A stretch of 64,000 nt of DNA from Acidimicrobiia bacterium (GTDB lineage: Bacteria > Actinomycetota > Acidimicrobiia > IMCC26256 > PALSA-610): positions 25,985 through 89,984 of the forward strand of contig DATBAK010000077.1 of assembly GCA_036271555.1 (NCBI GenBank). Reading direction: 5' to 3'. Shown in pieces: positions 16,759 through 26,118 of this stretch. The notes under the pieces were generated by a model, which was not told the origin of the DNA, did no database searches, and was given only the letters and a program-made list of their open reading frames with translations. Each line of letters begins with the position of its first letter. The first letter of the stretch is position 1. A program made the position numbers and the translations under genes.

Positions 16759-18141
16759 ATGAGTGCGGGGGCCGAGAGCGAGAGCGGGACGGCGAAGCCG
16801 GCCCGCGGCAAGCGGGGCCCGAGCGGCGCGCTTCCGGAGGCCGACGGAGCGGGCGTCGCAGAGATCGGGGTCGGGATCCTCGGGTGCGGAAACGTCGGCG
16901 GCTCGCTCGTCGCGCTGATCGACCGACACCGCGACCTGATCGCGGCGCGTGCCGGCGTCGATCTGCGCGTGCGGCGCGTCGCCGTGCGCAACGTGTCGAA
17001 GGACCGGCCCGTCGACCTGCCGGAGGGCGTGCTCACGGCCGACGCGGTGTCCGTGGTCGCGGATCCCGATGTCGACATCGTCGTCGAGGTGATCGGTGGC
17101 ATCGAGCCCGCGCGCGCGTTGATCCTCGACGCGCTCGGGCGGGGCAAGCCGGTCGTGACCGGCAACAAGGAGCTGCTCGCGAACGTCGGCAGCGAGCTGT
17201 TCGAAGCCGCGGAGGCCGCGCAGGTCGACCTGCTGTTCGAAGCGTCGGTCGCAGGCGGCATCCCGCTCATCCGCCCGTTGCGCGAGTCGCTCGCGGGCGA
17301 GCGCATCCGGCGCGTCACCGGGATCGTCAACGGCACGACGAACTTCATCCTCACGCGCATGAGCGAGGACGGCCTCTCGTTCGCCGACGCGCTCGCCGAG
17401 GCGCAGTCGCTCGGCTACGCGGAGAGCGACCCGACCGCCGACGTCGGCGGTTTCGACGCAGCTGCGAAGGCCGCGATCATTGCGTCGATCGCGTTCGACG
17501 CGAAGGTCGTCGCCGGCGACGTGTACCGCGAGGGCATCGCCGCGATCACCGCGGCCGACATCGCCGCGGCGCGCGACCTCGGCTTCGTCGTGAAGCTGCT
17601 CGCGGTCGCCGAGGAGATCGACGGCTCGATCGCGGTGCGCGTGCACCCCGCGATGATCCCGGCGCAACATCCGCTCGCATCGGTACGCGGGTCGTTCAAC
17701 GCGGTGTTCATCGAAGGCGCGGCCGTCGGCGAGCTCATGCTCTACGGCCGCGGCGCGGGCGGGGACCCGACCGCGGTCGCGGTGCTCGGCGATCTCGTCG
17801 ACGCCGCCAAGAACCTGCGTACCGGCGGGCACAACGCCAACTTCGGAGCGCGGCCGCGCGTGCCGATCCACCCGATCGACGAGGTCGAGTCGCAGTTCTA
17901 CGTGACGGTCGACGTCGCCGACCGACCCGGTGTGCTCGCCGCGATCGCGGGTGTGTTCGCGAAGTTCGACGTGTCGATCCAGTCGATGGAGCAACAGGGA
18001 CGCGGCGACGAGGCGCACCTCATCTTCGTCACGCACCTCGCGCGCGAGGCCGACCTGCGCGCCACCATGCACGAGGTCGGCGGGCTCGACGCGGTGGAGC
18101 GCGTCGGCAGCGTGCTGCGCGTCGTCGGAGGCAGCGGATGA
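16759..18141 (+). CDS. hom: Homoserine dehydrogenase
   Basis: A 460-residue NAD(P)-dependent enzyme reducing aspartate semialdehyde to homoserine, the branch point to threonine and methionine. The first roughly 35 residues are a charged, low-complexity extension. The Rossmann fold starts at [12 protein letters not shown] (about residue 38). The catalytic domain has TGNKELLA, the signature [14 protein letters not shown] and [15 protein letters not shown] with the catalytic Asp/Lys pair. A C-terminal ACT domain (about 375-455, [21 protein letters not shown]) is the usual site of threonine feedback inhibition. Confidence 0.97.
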   Translation: MSAGAESESGTAKPARGKRGPSGALPEADGAGVAEIGVGILGCGNVGGSLVALIDRHRDLIAARAGVDLRVRRVAVRNVSKDRPVDLPEGVLTADAVSVVADPDVDIVVEVIGGIEPARALILDALGRGKPVVTGNKELLANVGSELFEAAEAAQVDLLFEASVAGGIPLIRPLRESLAGERIRRVTGIVNGTTNFILTRMSEDGLSFADALAEAQSLGYAESDPTADVGGFDAAAKAAIIASIAFDAKVVAGDVYREGIAAITAADIAAARDLGFVVKLLAVAEEIDGSIAVRVHPAMIPAQHPLASVRGSFNAVFIEGAAVGELMLYGRGAGGDPTAVAVLGDLVDAAKNLRTGGHNANFGARPRVPIHPIDEVESQFYVTVDVADRPGVLAAIAGVFAKFDVSIQSMEQQGRGDEAHLIFVTHLAREADLRATMHEVGGLDAVERVGSVLRVVGGSG

Positions 18142-18173
18142 CGGGCCCTGTGATGTCGCGCGCGACGCACTCT

Positions 18174-18199
18174 CACGCGGCCGAAGGAGCGAGCGCATG
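18174..18199 (+). repeat. Short form of the start-codon leader repeat, in front of thrC
   Basis: CACGCGGCCGAAGGAGCGAG, then CGCATG, ends on the thrC start codon. The same 5' half and the same 3' half occur about 90 bases apart in the full copy at 54725-54819. This short form is what recombination between the two internal CGAAGG-type direct repeats of the full element would leave. It supplies the AAGGAG ribosome-binding site of thrC. Confidence 0.7.
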
Positions 18200-19249
18200 A
18201 GCTGGCCCGGGCTCATCGAGGCGTATCGCGATCGCTTGCCGGTCGACGCGTCGACGCCGGTCGTCACACTGCTCGAGGGCAACACACCGCTCGTGAGCGC
18301 GCCGCGCCTCTCGGAGCAGACGCGCGCCGACGTGTACCTCAAGGTCGAAGGCGCGAACCCGACGGGCTCGTTCAAGGACCGCGGCATGACGCTCGCGATC
18401 AGCAAGGCACTCGAAGGCGGCGCCAAGGTCGTCGTGTGCGCGTCGACCGGCAACACGTCGGCGGCGGCGGCCGCGTACTCGGCGCGTGCCGGACTCATCG
18501 CGGCCGTGCTCATCCCCGACGGTCACGTCGCACTCGGAAAGCTCGCGCAGGCGCTCATCCACGGCGCGCGCGTCGTGCCGATCCGCGGCAGCTTCGACGA
18601 CGCGCTGCGGATCGTGCGCGAGCTCGGAGAGCGCGGCGGCGTCACGGTCGTGAACTCGATCAACCCGTTCCGCATCGAGGGCCAGAAGACCGCGGCGTTC
18701 GAGGTGTGCGACGTGCTCGGCCGCCATCCCGACGTGCACTGCTTGCCGGTCGGGAACGCGGGCAACATCACCGCCTACTGGCGCGGTTACGTCGAGTACG
18801 AGCGCGACGCCGTCACGAAGGGCCGGCCCCGCATGCTCGGGTGGCAGGCCGCGGGCGCAGCGCCGCTCGTGTCGGGTGAACCGGTGCCGTATCCCGAGAC
18901 GATCGCGACCGCGATCCGCATCGGGAACCCTGCGTCGTGGGACGGCGCGATCGCGGCGCGGGACGAGTCCGGTGGCGCGATCGAGTCGGTGACCGACGCC
19001 GAGATCCTCGCCGCGTACCGGTCGCTCGCATCGCTCGAAGGCGTGTTCGTCGAGCCCGCCTCGGCGGCCTCGGTGGCGGGCTTGCTGAAGGCGTCGGAAG
19101 CCGGACTCATCGAGGCGGGGGAGACCGTGGTGTGCACCGTCACCGGTCACGGGTTGAAGGATCCGAACCGCGCGATCGCCGAAGTCGAGACGGGTGAAGC
19201 CGTCGATGCCGACGCCGACCTCGTCCTTCAGGAGTTGGGTCTGTCATGA
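18197..19249 (+). CDS. thrC: Threonine synthase
   Basis: A 350-residue PLP enzyme of fold type II converting O-phosphohomoserine to threonine. The PLP lysine is K60 in [31 protein letters not shown] binds phosphate; [16 protein letters not shown] is the other conserved glycine/asparagine loop. The length fits the short bacterial thrC class. ATG 18197 has AAGGAG upstream, supplied by a dispersed repeat. thrB does not follow, as it would in most actinobacteria; see the apgM-type gene 2 kb downstream. It overlaps the next SDR by ATGA. Confidence 0.97.
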   Translation: MSWPGLIEAYRDRLPVDASTPVVTLLEGNTPLVSAPRLSEQTRADVYLKVEGANPTGSFKDRGMTLAISKALEGGAKVVVCASTGNTSAAAAAYSARAGLIAAVLIPDGHVALGKLAQALIHGARVVPIRGSFDDALRIVRELGERGGVTVVNSINPFRIEGQKTAAFEVCDVLGRHPDVHCLPVGNAGNITAYWRGYVEYERDAVTKGRPRMLGWQAAGAAPLVSGEPVPYPETIATAIRIGNPASWDGAIAARDESGGAIESVTDAEILAAYRSLASLEGVFVEPASAASVAGLLKASEAGLIEAGETVVCTVTGHGLKDPNRAIAEVETGEAVDADADLVLQELGLS

Positions 19250-20022
19250 CAACCGCATTGATCACCGGCGCGTCGGCGGGGATCGGCAACGCTTTTGCGA
19301 GTCAGCTCGCGGCGCGCGGCAACGATGTCGTCCTCGTCGCGCGCGACGAGGAGCGCCTGCAGAAGCTCGCGGCCGAGCTGCGCGCGCAGCACAACATCGC
19401 GGCCGAGGTGCTCGCGGCCGACCTCACCGATACGGGCGCGCTCGCGCGCGTCGAGGCGCGCTTGGCCGACGCGGCGCGACCGATCGACACGCTCGTCAAC
19501 AACGCGGGGTTCGGCAGCAACGGACTCCTGCACGAGCTCGATGTCGATGACGAGACCCGCGAGATCAACCTCAACGTCGTCGCACTCGTCCGGCTGACAC
19601 ACGCGGCGCTCGGACCGATGGTCGCGCGGCGCGCGGGCGGCATCCTCAACGTGTCGTCGATCGCGGGCATGCAACCGACACCGCGCAACGCGACCTACGG
19701 CGCCACGAAGGCGTTCGTCACGAGCTTCACGCAGTCGGTGCACGAGGAGCTGCGCGGCACCGGCGTGCGCGCGACGGTCGTGTGCCCGGGCTTCACCCGC
19801 ACCGAGTTCCAGGAGCGCGCCGGCATCGACTCGAGTCGCCTGCCGGGCTTCCTCTGGCAGAGCGCCGGCGAGGTCGCGGCCGGTGCCCTCGACGCGCTCG
19901 AACGCGGGCGCGCGGTCTACGTGCCGGGGACGATGAACCGCATGACGGCGGGATTCGTCAGCGTGCTGCCCGACTCCGTGACGCGCCGCGCTGCCGCCCT
20001 CGTCATCAAGTTCTCCGAATAG
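19246..20022 (+). CDS. Short-chain dehydrogenase/reductase
   Basis: A 258-residue classical [14 protein letters not shown] (about residues 7-17) binds NAD(P), NNAGFGSNG follows, Ser lies in [12 protein letters not shown], and the YGATKAF active-site pair is intact, as is the CPGFTRTEF loop. The family (COG0300-type) contains many uncharacterised oxidoreductases, so the substrate is unknown. It is coupled to thrC by an ATGA overlap, and as the last operon gene before a 3' repeat element it may have no functional link to threonine synthesis. Confidence 0.92.
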   Translation: MTTALITGASAGIGNAFASQLAARGNDVVLVARDEERLQKLAAELRAQHNIAAEVLAADLTDTGALARVEARLADAARPIDTLVNNAGFGSNGLLHELDVDDETREINLNVVALVRLTHAALGPMVARRAGGILNVSSIAGMQPTPRNATYGATKAFVTSFTQSVHEELRGTGVRATVVCPGFTRTEFQERAGIDSSRLPGFLWQSAGEVAAGALDALERGRAVYVPGTMNRMTAGFVSVLPDSVTRRAAALVIKFSE

Positions 20023-20026
20023 ATCT

Positions 20027-20118
20027 GGTCGGGCTCGCAAGCTTCGCCCTCCCTGACGCCTCAGGCTCCGGTCGAGGCCGCGCTGCTCGCTCCGCTCGCG
20101 CGCTCTGGCGGGAACGTC
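20027..20118 (+). repeat. Intergenic 3' repeat, copy 1
   Basis: About 90 bases that begin five bases after the SDR stop with GGTCGGGCTCGCAAGCTTCG, continue through GACGCCTCAGG and CTCGCTCCGCTCGCGCG, and end GCGGGAACGTCGGT. Copies of the same order lie at 28980 and 47367. It fills the gap between convergent genes, so a role in transcript 3'-end formation or stability is possible. Confidence 0.75.
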
Positions 20119-20125
20119 GGTCCCT

Positions 20126-21361
20126 TTACGCCGGGTCGATTCGGAAGACGGAGCCGCCCTCGAGGTCGGCGACGTAGAGCTCGCCGTTGTTGTCCTGGCC
20201 GAAGCTCGACACCTCGCCCTGCGCCTGCGCGAGCGGCCGGTGCGCGGTGACGACGCCGTCGTGCTGCTGCAGCCCGATGATCTGCGCCTGGTAGTAGTCG
20301 CAGAACACGTACGTGCCGACGAGGTTCGGGATGCGCGTACCGCGGTACACGTAGCCGCCGGTCACCGCGACACCGCCCGACGCGTGCGAGAACTCGTACA
20401 CCGGGTCGACCTCGCCGGGCGGGCGCGCGCCCTTGTACTTGTGGTCCCCTTCGCGCAGGCTCCAGCCGTAGTTCAACCCGCCCTGGCCCGCCTTCGCGAA
20501 GTCGACCTCTTCCCAGTCGCCCTGCCCGACATCGCCGGTCCAGAGGTCACCGGTCTTCTTGTCGAACGAGAAGCGCCACGGGTTGCGCAGTCCCCACTCC
20601 CACGTCTCGGGCCGCGAGCTCGCCTGCCCGACCCACGGGTTGTTCGCGGGCACGGAGTACGCACCGGTCGCCGTCGGGTTCGGGTTGATGCGCAGGATCT
20701 TGCTGAGGAACGTCGTGCGGTTCTGCCCGTTGTTGTTCGGGTCGCCCTCGCTGCCGCCGTCGCCGAGGCCGATGTACAGCATCCCGTCGGGACCGGTGAG
20801 CACCTCGCCGCCGTTGTGGTTCGAGAACGGCTGGTGCACGAGCAGCACGCGCCGGCGCGTCTGCATCTGCGCGACGTCGTGCGCCATCAGGAACTCGTCG
20901 ACGTTCGTGTCGTCGTTCTTGTCGGTGTAGTCGACGTACAGCTTGTTGCCGTCGGGTGAGAACGTGATTCCGAGCAGACCCTGCTCGCCACCCGACTTCA
21001 GCAGACTCCGGATGTCGAGCACCGGCGTCTTCAGCAGTGCTCCGTTCGCGTACGCGCGCACGCGTCCGACCTGCTCCGCGATGTAGAGCGTCGACGTGCC
21101 GTGACGGGGCACGATCGCGAGCGGACTGCTGAGTCCCGACGCGATCTCGGTGAGCTTGATGTTCGCCTTCGCGAAGTTCGGCGCCGCGGTCGACGACGGG
21201 CTCGCGGACTTCGTCGTCGTGGTCGTCGCCCGCGCGCTCGTCGCGGGAATCGTGGCCGGGCTGCCGCCCGCGCTCGTCGACTTCGAGCTGCCGCACGCCC
21301 CGACCGCGAGACAGGCTGCGGCTCCCACGGCAACGCTTCGGACCCACCGGTGCCGGCGCAC
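20126..21361 (-). CDS. PQQ-dependent sugar dehydrogenase-like lipoprotein
   Basis: A 411-residue exported protein. The N-terminus is a lipoprotein signal with lipobox VGAC (Cys about residue 19), followed by a Ser/Thr-rich linker to about residue 60. The rest is the soluble glucose/sorbosone dehydrogenase six-bladed propeller: SGLSSPLAIVPRHGTSTLYIAEQVGRVR, GGEQGLLGITFSPD, HNGGEVLTGPDGMLYIGLGDGG, WEWGLRNPWRFSFD and GDVGQGDWEEVDFA. Such enzymes oxidise aldoses with PQQ, or are catalytically untested binding proteins. GTG 21361 follows a -10 box by eight bases. Confidence 0.92.
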   Translation of the reverse strand: MRRHRWVRSVAVGAAACLAVGACGSSKSTSAGGSPATIPATSARATTTTTKSASPSSTAAPNFAKANIKLTEIASGLSSPLAIVPRHGTSTLYIAEQVGRVRAYANGALLKTPVLDIRSLLKSGGEQGLLGITFSPDGNKLYVDYTDKNDDTNVDEFLMAHDVAQMQTRRRVLLVHQPFSNHNGGEVLTGPDGMLYIGLGDGGSEGDPNNNGQNRTTFLSKILRINPNPTATGAYSVPANNPWVGQASSRPETWEWGLRNPWRFSFDKKTGDLWTGDVGQGDWEEVDFAKAGQGGLNYGWSLREGDHKYKGARPPGEVDPVYEFSHASGGVAVTGGYVYRGTRIPNLVGTYVFCDYYQAQIIGLQQHDGVVTAHRPLAQAQGEVSSFGQDNNGELYVADLEGGSVFRIDPA

Positions 21362-21369
21362 GGAAGGAG

Positions 21370-21375
21370 AGCGTA
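21370..21375 (-). promoter_or_regulatory. -10 box for a leaderless sugar-dehydrogenase transcript
   Basis: Minus-strand TACGCT ends eight bases before GTG 21361. It lies back to back with the plus-strand box of the apgM-type gene. Confidence 0.5.
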
Positions 21376-21388
21376 GGCCCTCGTTGCG

Positions 21389-21394
21389 TACGAT
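21389..21394 (+). promoter_or_regulatory. -10 box for a leaderless apgM-type transcript
   Basis: TACGAT ends seven bases before GTG 21402. There is no plausible ribosome-binding site between them. Confidence 0.5.
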
Positions 21395-21401
21395 CCCGGT
21401 C

Positions 21402-22586
21402 GTGCCCACCGGACGCAGGAAGTACGTCGTGTTCGTGCCCGACGGTTGTGCCGACGTCGCGCTGGCCGAGCTCGGCGGCCGCACGCCGCTCGAAGCCGCG
21501 CGCATGCCGAACCTCGCGGCCCTCGCCGCCGAGTCCGAGGTCGGTCGCGCCCGCGTGATCCCGGACGGGCTGCCCCCGGGCAGCGACGTCGGCAACATGG
21601 CGATCCTCGGCTACGACCCCGAGCGTTTCCACACGGGCCGCGCGCCGATCGAGGCCGCGGCGATGGGTGTGACGCTCGCGGCCGACGAGGTCGCCTTCCG
21701 CTGCAACCTCGTGACGCTCTCGGACGACTCCGACCGCCCGACCATGCTCGACTTCGCGGCCGGCCACATCAGCAGCGAGCAGAGTCATCCGATCGTCGCC
21801 GCGCTCGACGACGCGCTCGGCAACGGGCGCGACGGCGTCCGCTTCCATCCCGGTGTCGAGTACCGCCACCTGTGTGTGGTGCCGCGCGACTGGAGTGACG
21901 CGCAGTGCACTCCACCGCACGACCTCACCGGTGATCCCGTCGTGTGGCCGTCGGGTCCGGCCGCGCCGAAGCTGCAGGCGTTGATGGACGCGTCGCGCGC
22001 GGTCGTCGCGGGCGCGGCGCGCGATGTCGGCTCGGTCGCGACGCAGATCTGGTTGTGGGGCCAGGGCGCGATGCCGTCGTTGCCGCCGTTCGCGCAGACC
22101 TATGGCGTCGACGGTCGGCTGACGTCCGCGGTCGATCTCGTGCAGGGCCTCGGTGTGTTGACCGGCATCGAGATCGTCGACGTGCCCGGCGCGTCCGCGG
22201 GCTTCGACAACGACTACCGCGCGCAGGCCGATGCGTGCGTCGCGTCGCTCGAGGATCGCGACTTCTTCCTCGTGCACGTCGAGGCCACCGATGAAGCGGG
22301 GCATCAGGGACTGAGCGACGTGAAGGTCGACGCGCTCGAGCGTTGGGACGCCGACATCATCGGCCCGGTGTTGAGCGCGCTGCGCGCGACCGGCGATCCC
22401 TTCCGCGTGCTGCTCCTGCCCGACCACGCGACGCCGTGCTCGTTGCGCACGCACACGGACCAGCCGGTTCCGTACCTTCTCTTCGACTCCGAGCGCCGCG
22501 GCGCCGGCGGCGTCTACACGGAACCCGGCGTCGCGACCGCGCCGCTCGTCGACGCGCACACCCTCATGGCCCGCCTGGTGGGGTGA
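21402..22586 (+). CDS. apgM: apgM-family phosphotransferase, probable homoserine kinase
   Basis: A 394-residue alkaline-phosphatase-superfamily protein of the archaeal-type cofactor-independent phosphoglycerate mutase family. Metal and nucleophile marks: VVFVPDGCADV (first Asp), GGRTPLEAARMPNLAALA, GSDVGNMAILGYDPERF (the Ser lies in this loop), HVEATDEAGHQG (His/Asp metal ligands) and LLPDHATPCSLRTHTDQPVPYLL. A sister branch (TIGR02535) is a proposed non-homologous homoserine kinase found with hom and thrC. Here hom-thrC ends 2.1 kb upstream and no GHMP-type thrB is present, which favours that role; glycolytic mutase activity is the alternative. The start, GTG 21402, is fixed by a close -10 box. 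Confidence 0.87.
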   Translation: MPTGRRKYVVFVPDGCADVALAELGGRTPLEAARMPNLAALAAESEVGRARVIPDGLPPGSDVGNMAILGYDPERFHTGRAPIEAAAMGVTLAADEVAFRCNLVTLSDDSDRPTMLDFAAGHISSEQSHPIVAALDDALGNGRDGVRFHPGVEYRHLCVVPRDWSDAQCTPPHDLTGDPVVWPSGPAAPKLQALMDASRAVVAGAARDVGSVATQIWLWGQGAMPSLPPFAQTYGVDGRLTSAVDLVQGLGVLTGIEIVDVPGASAGFDNDYRAQADACVASLEDRDFFLVHVEATDEAGHQGLSDVKVDALERWDADIIGPVLSALRATGDPFRVLLLPDHATPCSLRTHTDQPVPYLLFDSERRGAGGVYTEPGVATAPLVDAHTLMARLVG

Positions 22587-22898
22587 CGCGCCCAACGGCG
22601 GGGCGCAGCGCGACGCCCGCGTGGGTTCGGTCCGACCCCTGAGTTCAGGTTCCGGTCTCGAGCGCCGAGAGGTGTAAAGTCGCGCCGATCCTCGAGGGCC
22701 CGGCCCGTGTTCCACGCAGGTTCCGCGGGTCGCTCCGCTCCCAACCCCACAGCCCCGGGTGTTGGTCGCGGTCGGATCCGGTCCGAGGTCGATCGCTCGC
22801 CGGCGAGGCGCCGTCCCCGGCGAGGATGCGCGTTGGCAACCCCGATGTGACAGGCGGGACCGGCGGCCCCGCGTTCGCGTCCGCCCGAGGAGCAGGTG
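22587..22898 (+). promoter_or_regulatory. rho upstream region with a hairpin
   Basis: A 312-base gap without a gene. TAAAGT at 22675-22680 is the best -10 candidate; its -35 is poor. A perfect 8-bp stem, CTCGCCGG at 22796-22803 with CCGGCGAG at 22817-22824 and a 13-base loop, lies 75 bases before the rho start. GAGGAG at 22887-22892 is the ribosome-binding site. A leader of about 210 bases would fit autoregulation by Rho-dependent attenuation, known for rho in other bacteria; that is inference here. Confidence 0.45.
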
Positions 22899-24662
22899 AT
22901 GAGCAACGAGACCTTCGAGCGGACCGCGCTCGACGGCAAGGATCGGGAGCAGCTGCAGGCGATCGCCTCGGCGCTCGGTCTGAAGGCGATCAGCCGCCTG
23001 AAGAAGGCCGAGCTGGTCGATGCGATCCTCGGCGCGACCGCCGGCGCCAACGGCGGGAAGGGCGCGTCGGGGAACGGCGATCGCGCGACGAAGTCGCGCA
23101 CGATCCGCTCCACGGGTCCTGCGAAGAGCGACCTCGACGTGCTCGCGGAGGAAGAGGCCGCGATCGCGGCCTCGGCCGCGACGCCGGAGCCCGACCTCAT
23201 GCCGGCGCGCCGCCGTCCCGCGGCCGCGGCCGAGACCGAGAAGAACGGCCGCGCCGACACCGCGGCGGCGTCCGCACCGGCGTCCGCACCGGCGTCGGCC
23301 GCGTCGACCGATGCGCCGCCCGCGACTTCCCGTCAATCCGCGCCGGCCGACGACCACGCCGCGGTCGGTCACCACGACTTCGGAGGCTCGACGCCCGTCG
23401 GCGCGCCCGACAACGGCCAGCCCGGAAACGACTACGAGGGCAGCGGCAACAAGCGTCGCCGCCGACGACGCGGGCGTGACCGTGATCGCGAGCGCGGCTT
23501 CGAGCCCAAGCCCGAAGAGGCGACCGGCGAGGCGATCGAGGTCGAGGGTCTGCTCGACCTGCGCGACGAGGGTTACGGCTTCCTCCGCACCGGCAGCTAC
23601 CTCGCGGGACGCGACGACGCGTACGTGTCCGCATCGCAGGTGCGCCGCTTCGCGCTGCGCAAGGGCGACTTCATCAAGGGCGCGACGCGCGCCGCGGCGA
23701 CCACCGAGAAGTACCCGGCGCTCATGCGCGTCGACGAGATCAACGACATGACGCCCGACGAGGCGCGGCAGCGGCCGCGCTTCGAGGACCTCACGCCGCT
23801 CTTCCCCGACGAGCGACTGCGACTCGAGCTCGCCGGCAACCCGGCCGAGATGACCGGCCGGGTCGTCGACCTGATCTCACCGATCGGCAAGGGCCAGCGC
23901 GGGATGGTGGTGTCGCCGCCGAAGGCCGGCAAGACCACGATCCTCAAGCAGATCGTGTACTCGATCGAGCGCAACAATCCCGAGGTGCACCTCATGGTGC
24001 TGCTCGTCGACGAGCGGCCCGAAGAGGTCACCGACATGAAGCGCCACGTGCAGCGGGGCGAGGTGATCGCGAGCACGTTCGACCGTCCCTCCGACGAGCA
24101 CACGCAGGTCGCCGAGCTCACGATCGAGCGCGCGAAGCGACTCGTCGAGCTGGGCAAAGACGTCGTGATCATCCTCGACGGCATCACCCGCCTGGCCCGC
24201 GCCTACAACCTCGCGGCGCCTGCGTCCGGCCGCATCATGTCGGGCGGTATCGACGCCGGCGCCCTCTATCCACCCAAGAAGTTCTTCGGCGCGGCCCGCA
24301 ATGTCGAAGAGGGCGGCTCGCTCACGATCATCGCGACCGCGCTCGTCGAGACCAACTCGAAGATGGACGAGCACATCTTCGAGGAGTTCAAGGGCACCGG
24401 GAACATGGAGCTGCGCCTCGACCGCCGCACCGCCGACCGCCGCATCTTCCCGGCCATCGACGTCGAGCAGTCGAGCACCCGCCACGAGGAGCTTCTCTTC
24501 GACCGGATGGCGCTCCAGCAGGTCTGGAAATTACGGAGGGTCATGAGCGCGTTGGATGGCGGCGCGGGGCTCGAGCTGCTGCTCGACAAGCTCCGCACGA
24601 CCAAGGGCAACGACGAGTTCCTCGCCCAGATCGCCAAGACGCCCTCGGGCATGGGCGCCTAA
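22899..24662 (+). CDS. rho: Transcription termination factor Rho
   Basis: A 587-residue hexameric RNA helicase that releases RNA polymerase. The Rho N-terminal helix bundle is at about 8-48 (LQAIASALGLKAISRLKKAELVDAIL). A disordered Ala/Asp/Gly-rich insert with an arginine run (RRRRRRGRDRDRERG) fills about 50-205, as in other high-GC actinobacteria. The cold-shock RNA-binding domain starts at EGLLDLRDEGYGFLR. The ATPase has the Walker A PPKAGKT (about 342), Walker B VVIILDGITRLARAYN, and the Q/R loops. ATG 22899 is preferred over GTG 22896 because of spacing to GAGGAG. rpmE follows after 33 bases, the usual actinobacterial order. Confidence 0.98.
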   Translation: MSNETFERTALDGKDREQLQAIASALGLKAISRLKKAELVDAILGATAGANGGKGASGNGDRATKSRTIRSTGPAKSDLDVLAEEEAAIAASAATPEPDLMPARRRPAAAAETEKNGRADTAAASAPASAPASAASTDAPPATSRQSAPADDHAAVGHHDFGGSTPVGAPDNGQPGNDYEGSGNKRRRRRRGRDRDRERGFEPKPEEATGEAIEVEGLLDLRDEGYGFLRTGSYLAGRDDAYVSASQVRRFALRKGDFIKGATRAAATTEKYPALMRVDEINDMTPDEARQRPRFEDLTPLFPDERLRLELAGNPAEMTGRVVDLISPIGKGQRGMVVSPPKAGKTTILKQIVYSIERNNPEVHLMVLLVDERPEEVTDMKRHVQRGEVIASTFDRPSDEHTQVAELTIERAKRLVELGKDVVIILDGITRLARAYNLAAPASGRIMSGGIDAGALYPPKKFFGAARNVEEGGSLTIIATALVETNSKMDEHIFEEFKGTGNMELRLDRRTADRRIFPAIDVEQSSTRHEELLFDRMALQQVWKLRRVMSALDGGAGLELLLDKLRTTKGNDEFLAQIAKTPSGMGA

Positions 24663-24695
24663 CCTTCACCCCTCCACGAACGAGACGAGATCGCC

Positions 24696-24947
24696 ATGAA
24701 GACCGAGACTCACCCGAACTACATCGAGTGCCAAGTGCACTGCTCCTGTGGGAACGAGTTCACGACCCGCTCGACGCTGCCCTCGCTGCGGGTCGAGCTG
24801 TGCTCGGAGTGCCACCCCTTCTACACCGGCAAGCAGAAGCTGGTCGACACCGGTGGTCGCGTGGATCGCTACCAGCGCCGGCTCGCGAAGTCGACGGCCG
24901 CGAAGGCCGCGGCGAAGAAGAAGCCGGCCGCCGCCCCTCCGGCGTAG
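24696..24947 (+). CDS. rpmE: Ribosomal protein L31, zinc-binding type
   Basis: An 83-residue protein of the large subunit. The zinc ligands Cys16, Cys18, Cys36 and Cys39 (CSC ... CSEC) are intact, so this is the zinc-containing form. [20 protein letters not shown] is the family signature. Residues 63-83 are an Ala/Lys/Pro tail longer than in E. coli L31. It lies between rho and a conserved unknown gene in a block that continues to prfA and prmC. Confidence 0.98.
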   Translation: MKTETHPNYIECQVHCSCGNEFTTRSTLPSLRVELCSECHPFYTGKQKLVDTGGRVDRYQRRLAKSTAAKAAAKKKPAAAPPA

Positions 24948-24978
24948 TCGTCCCGGTCTCGGCTCGGCCGGCGACGCG

Positions 24979-26058
24979 GTGAGCAACCTCCAGACGCACT
25001 GGACCGAAGCGGAGCTACTGGCGACGCACGCGGTCGCCGAGCCGGTCGTGATCGAAGGCGTGCATTGTCACGGCGGCTTCGATGACGACGGCAACTACGT
25101 GTCGCCCCGCACGAAGTTCCGCGTGCCCGCGACCGCGGCGTGGCAGCAGGCGCATCGCGAGACGTTCGGGACCGACCTCATCGATGCGCCGCTCGCGTCG
25201 TGGCCCGCGCCGTACCCGAGCGTCGCGCAGGCCAAGTACCTCTTGTCGGAGGGCGTGCGGGGCCCGGTCGTCACGACGCTCACGCGCATCGGGACCGTCG
25301 AGGGCTTCGGCGCGATGATCCGCCACCTCGGGCCCGACGATCTCCAGCCGTTCTTCGTCGAGAGCATCGACGGCACCTGCCTCGCGCACCTGCACCGCGG
25401 CCTGTTCGAGGCGCAGGCGCGCGACGAAGCCGGCTTCGAGGACGAAGCCGGTCACCGCGACATGTGGTTCGTCGCGCGCGACGTCGCCTTCGAGGACCCG
25501 GTGACTGCCGACGAGAGCCGCCGCATGCTCGGGCGCATGGGCATCCCCGCGTCGGCCGCGGCGGCGGTGCCCGCGTCGCCGACCCGTGCGCCGCAGCTCG
25601 TCGACGACCTCGATCCCGACATCGAGGCGATGGCCCGTTTCATGATCGGACTCCTCTTCATCGAGCTCTCCGCGTTCCACACGTTCGCGTGGGCCGAGGC
25701 GCTCCTCTCCGACGACGACCTCGTCGCGGGCGACGGGCTCGCCGCACGCGTCGTGTCGTTCATCCGCAGCGACGAGACCCCACACGTCGAGTACTTGAAG
25801 ACCGCGATCACCGAGATGCGCGACCGCACCTTCGTCGGCGAGTCCGGCCGTCGGCACCCCGGCGCCGACGTCATCGCGCGCATGTGGGACGTCGCGCGCA
25901 CCGAGTCGCGCACGGTGCGGCGGCCGACGCTGCTGCGCCAGACCCTCGCCGAGGTGGAGTACGCACTGCGCGACCATCGCCGCCGCGCCGACATCCTCGA
26001 GCAGTTCCACGCGCTCGGCACGCTGCGGCCGAACGCGCAGGGCGACCTCGCCGAGTAG
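24979..26058 (+). CDS. Uncharacterised ferritin-like diiron protein candidate
   Basis: A 359-residue cytosolic protein that I cannot assign to a named family. Four probable long helices carry a diiron-carboxylate pattern: E128 (FFVESIDGTCLAHLH), E156xxH159 (EAGH), E229 (FIELSAFHTFAWAE) and E266xxH269 (ETPH). Spacings are 28 residues from E128 to E156 and 37 from E229 to E266, as in ferritin-like oxidases and ribonucleotide reductase beta. Residues 20-115 form a separate N-terminal part with a HCHGGFDDDGNY turn that may also bind metal. GTG 24979 is 31 bases after rpmE, and an Ala/Pro stretch at 188-208 separates the helix pairs. An O2-dependent oxidase or hydroxylase role is inference. Confidence 0.7.
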   Translation: MSNLQTHWTEAELLATHAVAEPVVIEGVHCHGGFDDDGNYVSPRTKFRVPATAAWQQAHRETFGTDLIDAPLASWPAPYPSVAQAKYLLSEGVRGPVVTTLTRIGTVEGFGAMIRHLGPDDLQPFFVESIDGTCLAHLHRGLFEAQARDEAGFEDEAGHRDMWFVARDVAFEDPVTADESRRMLGRMGIPASAAAAVPASPTRAPQLVDDLDPDIEAMARFMIGLLFIELSAFHTFAWAEALLSDDDLVAGDGLAARVVSFIRSDETPHVEYLKTAITEMRDRTFVGESGRRHPGADVIARMWDVARTESRTVRRPTLLRQTLAEVEYALRDHRRRADILEQFHALGTLRPNAQGDLAE

Positions 26059-26118
26059 TTCCTGAGGAATCAGGCCTACACTTCCGCCCCTCGTTGGACT
26101 GTGGGAAGTGGGGGCGAC

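Noticed and set aside
20547..23375. A 2.8-kb minus-strand open frame opposite apgM and the rho start
   Set aside because: No motif, extreme Arg content, and it overlaps the sugar-dehydrogenase gene in another frame.
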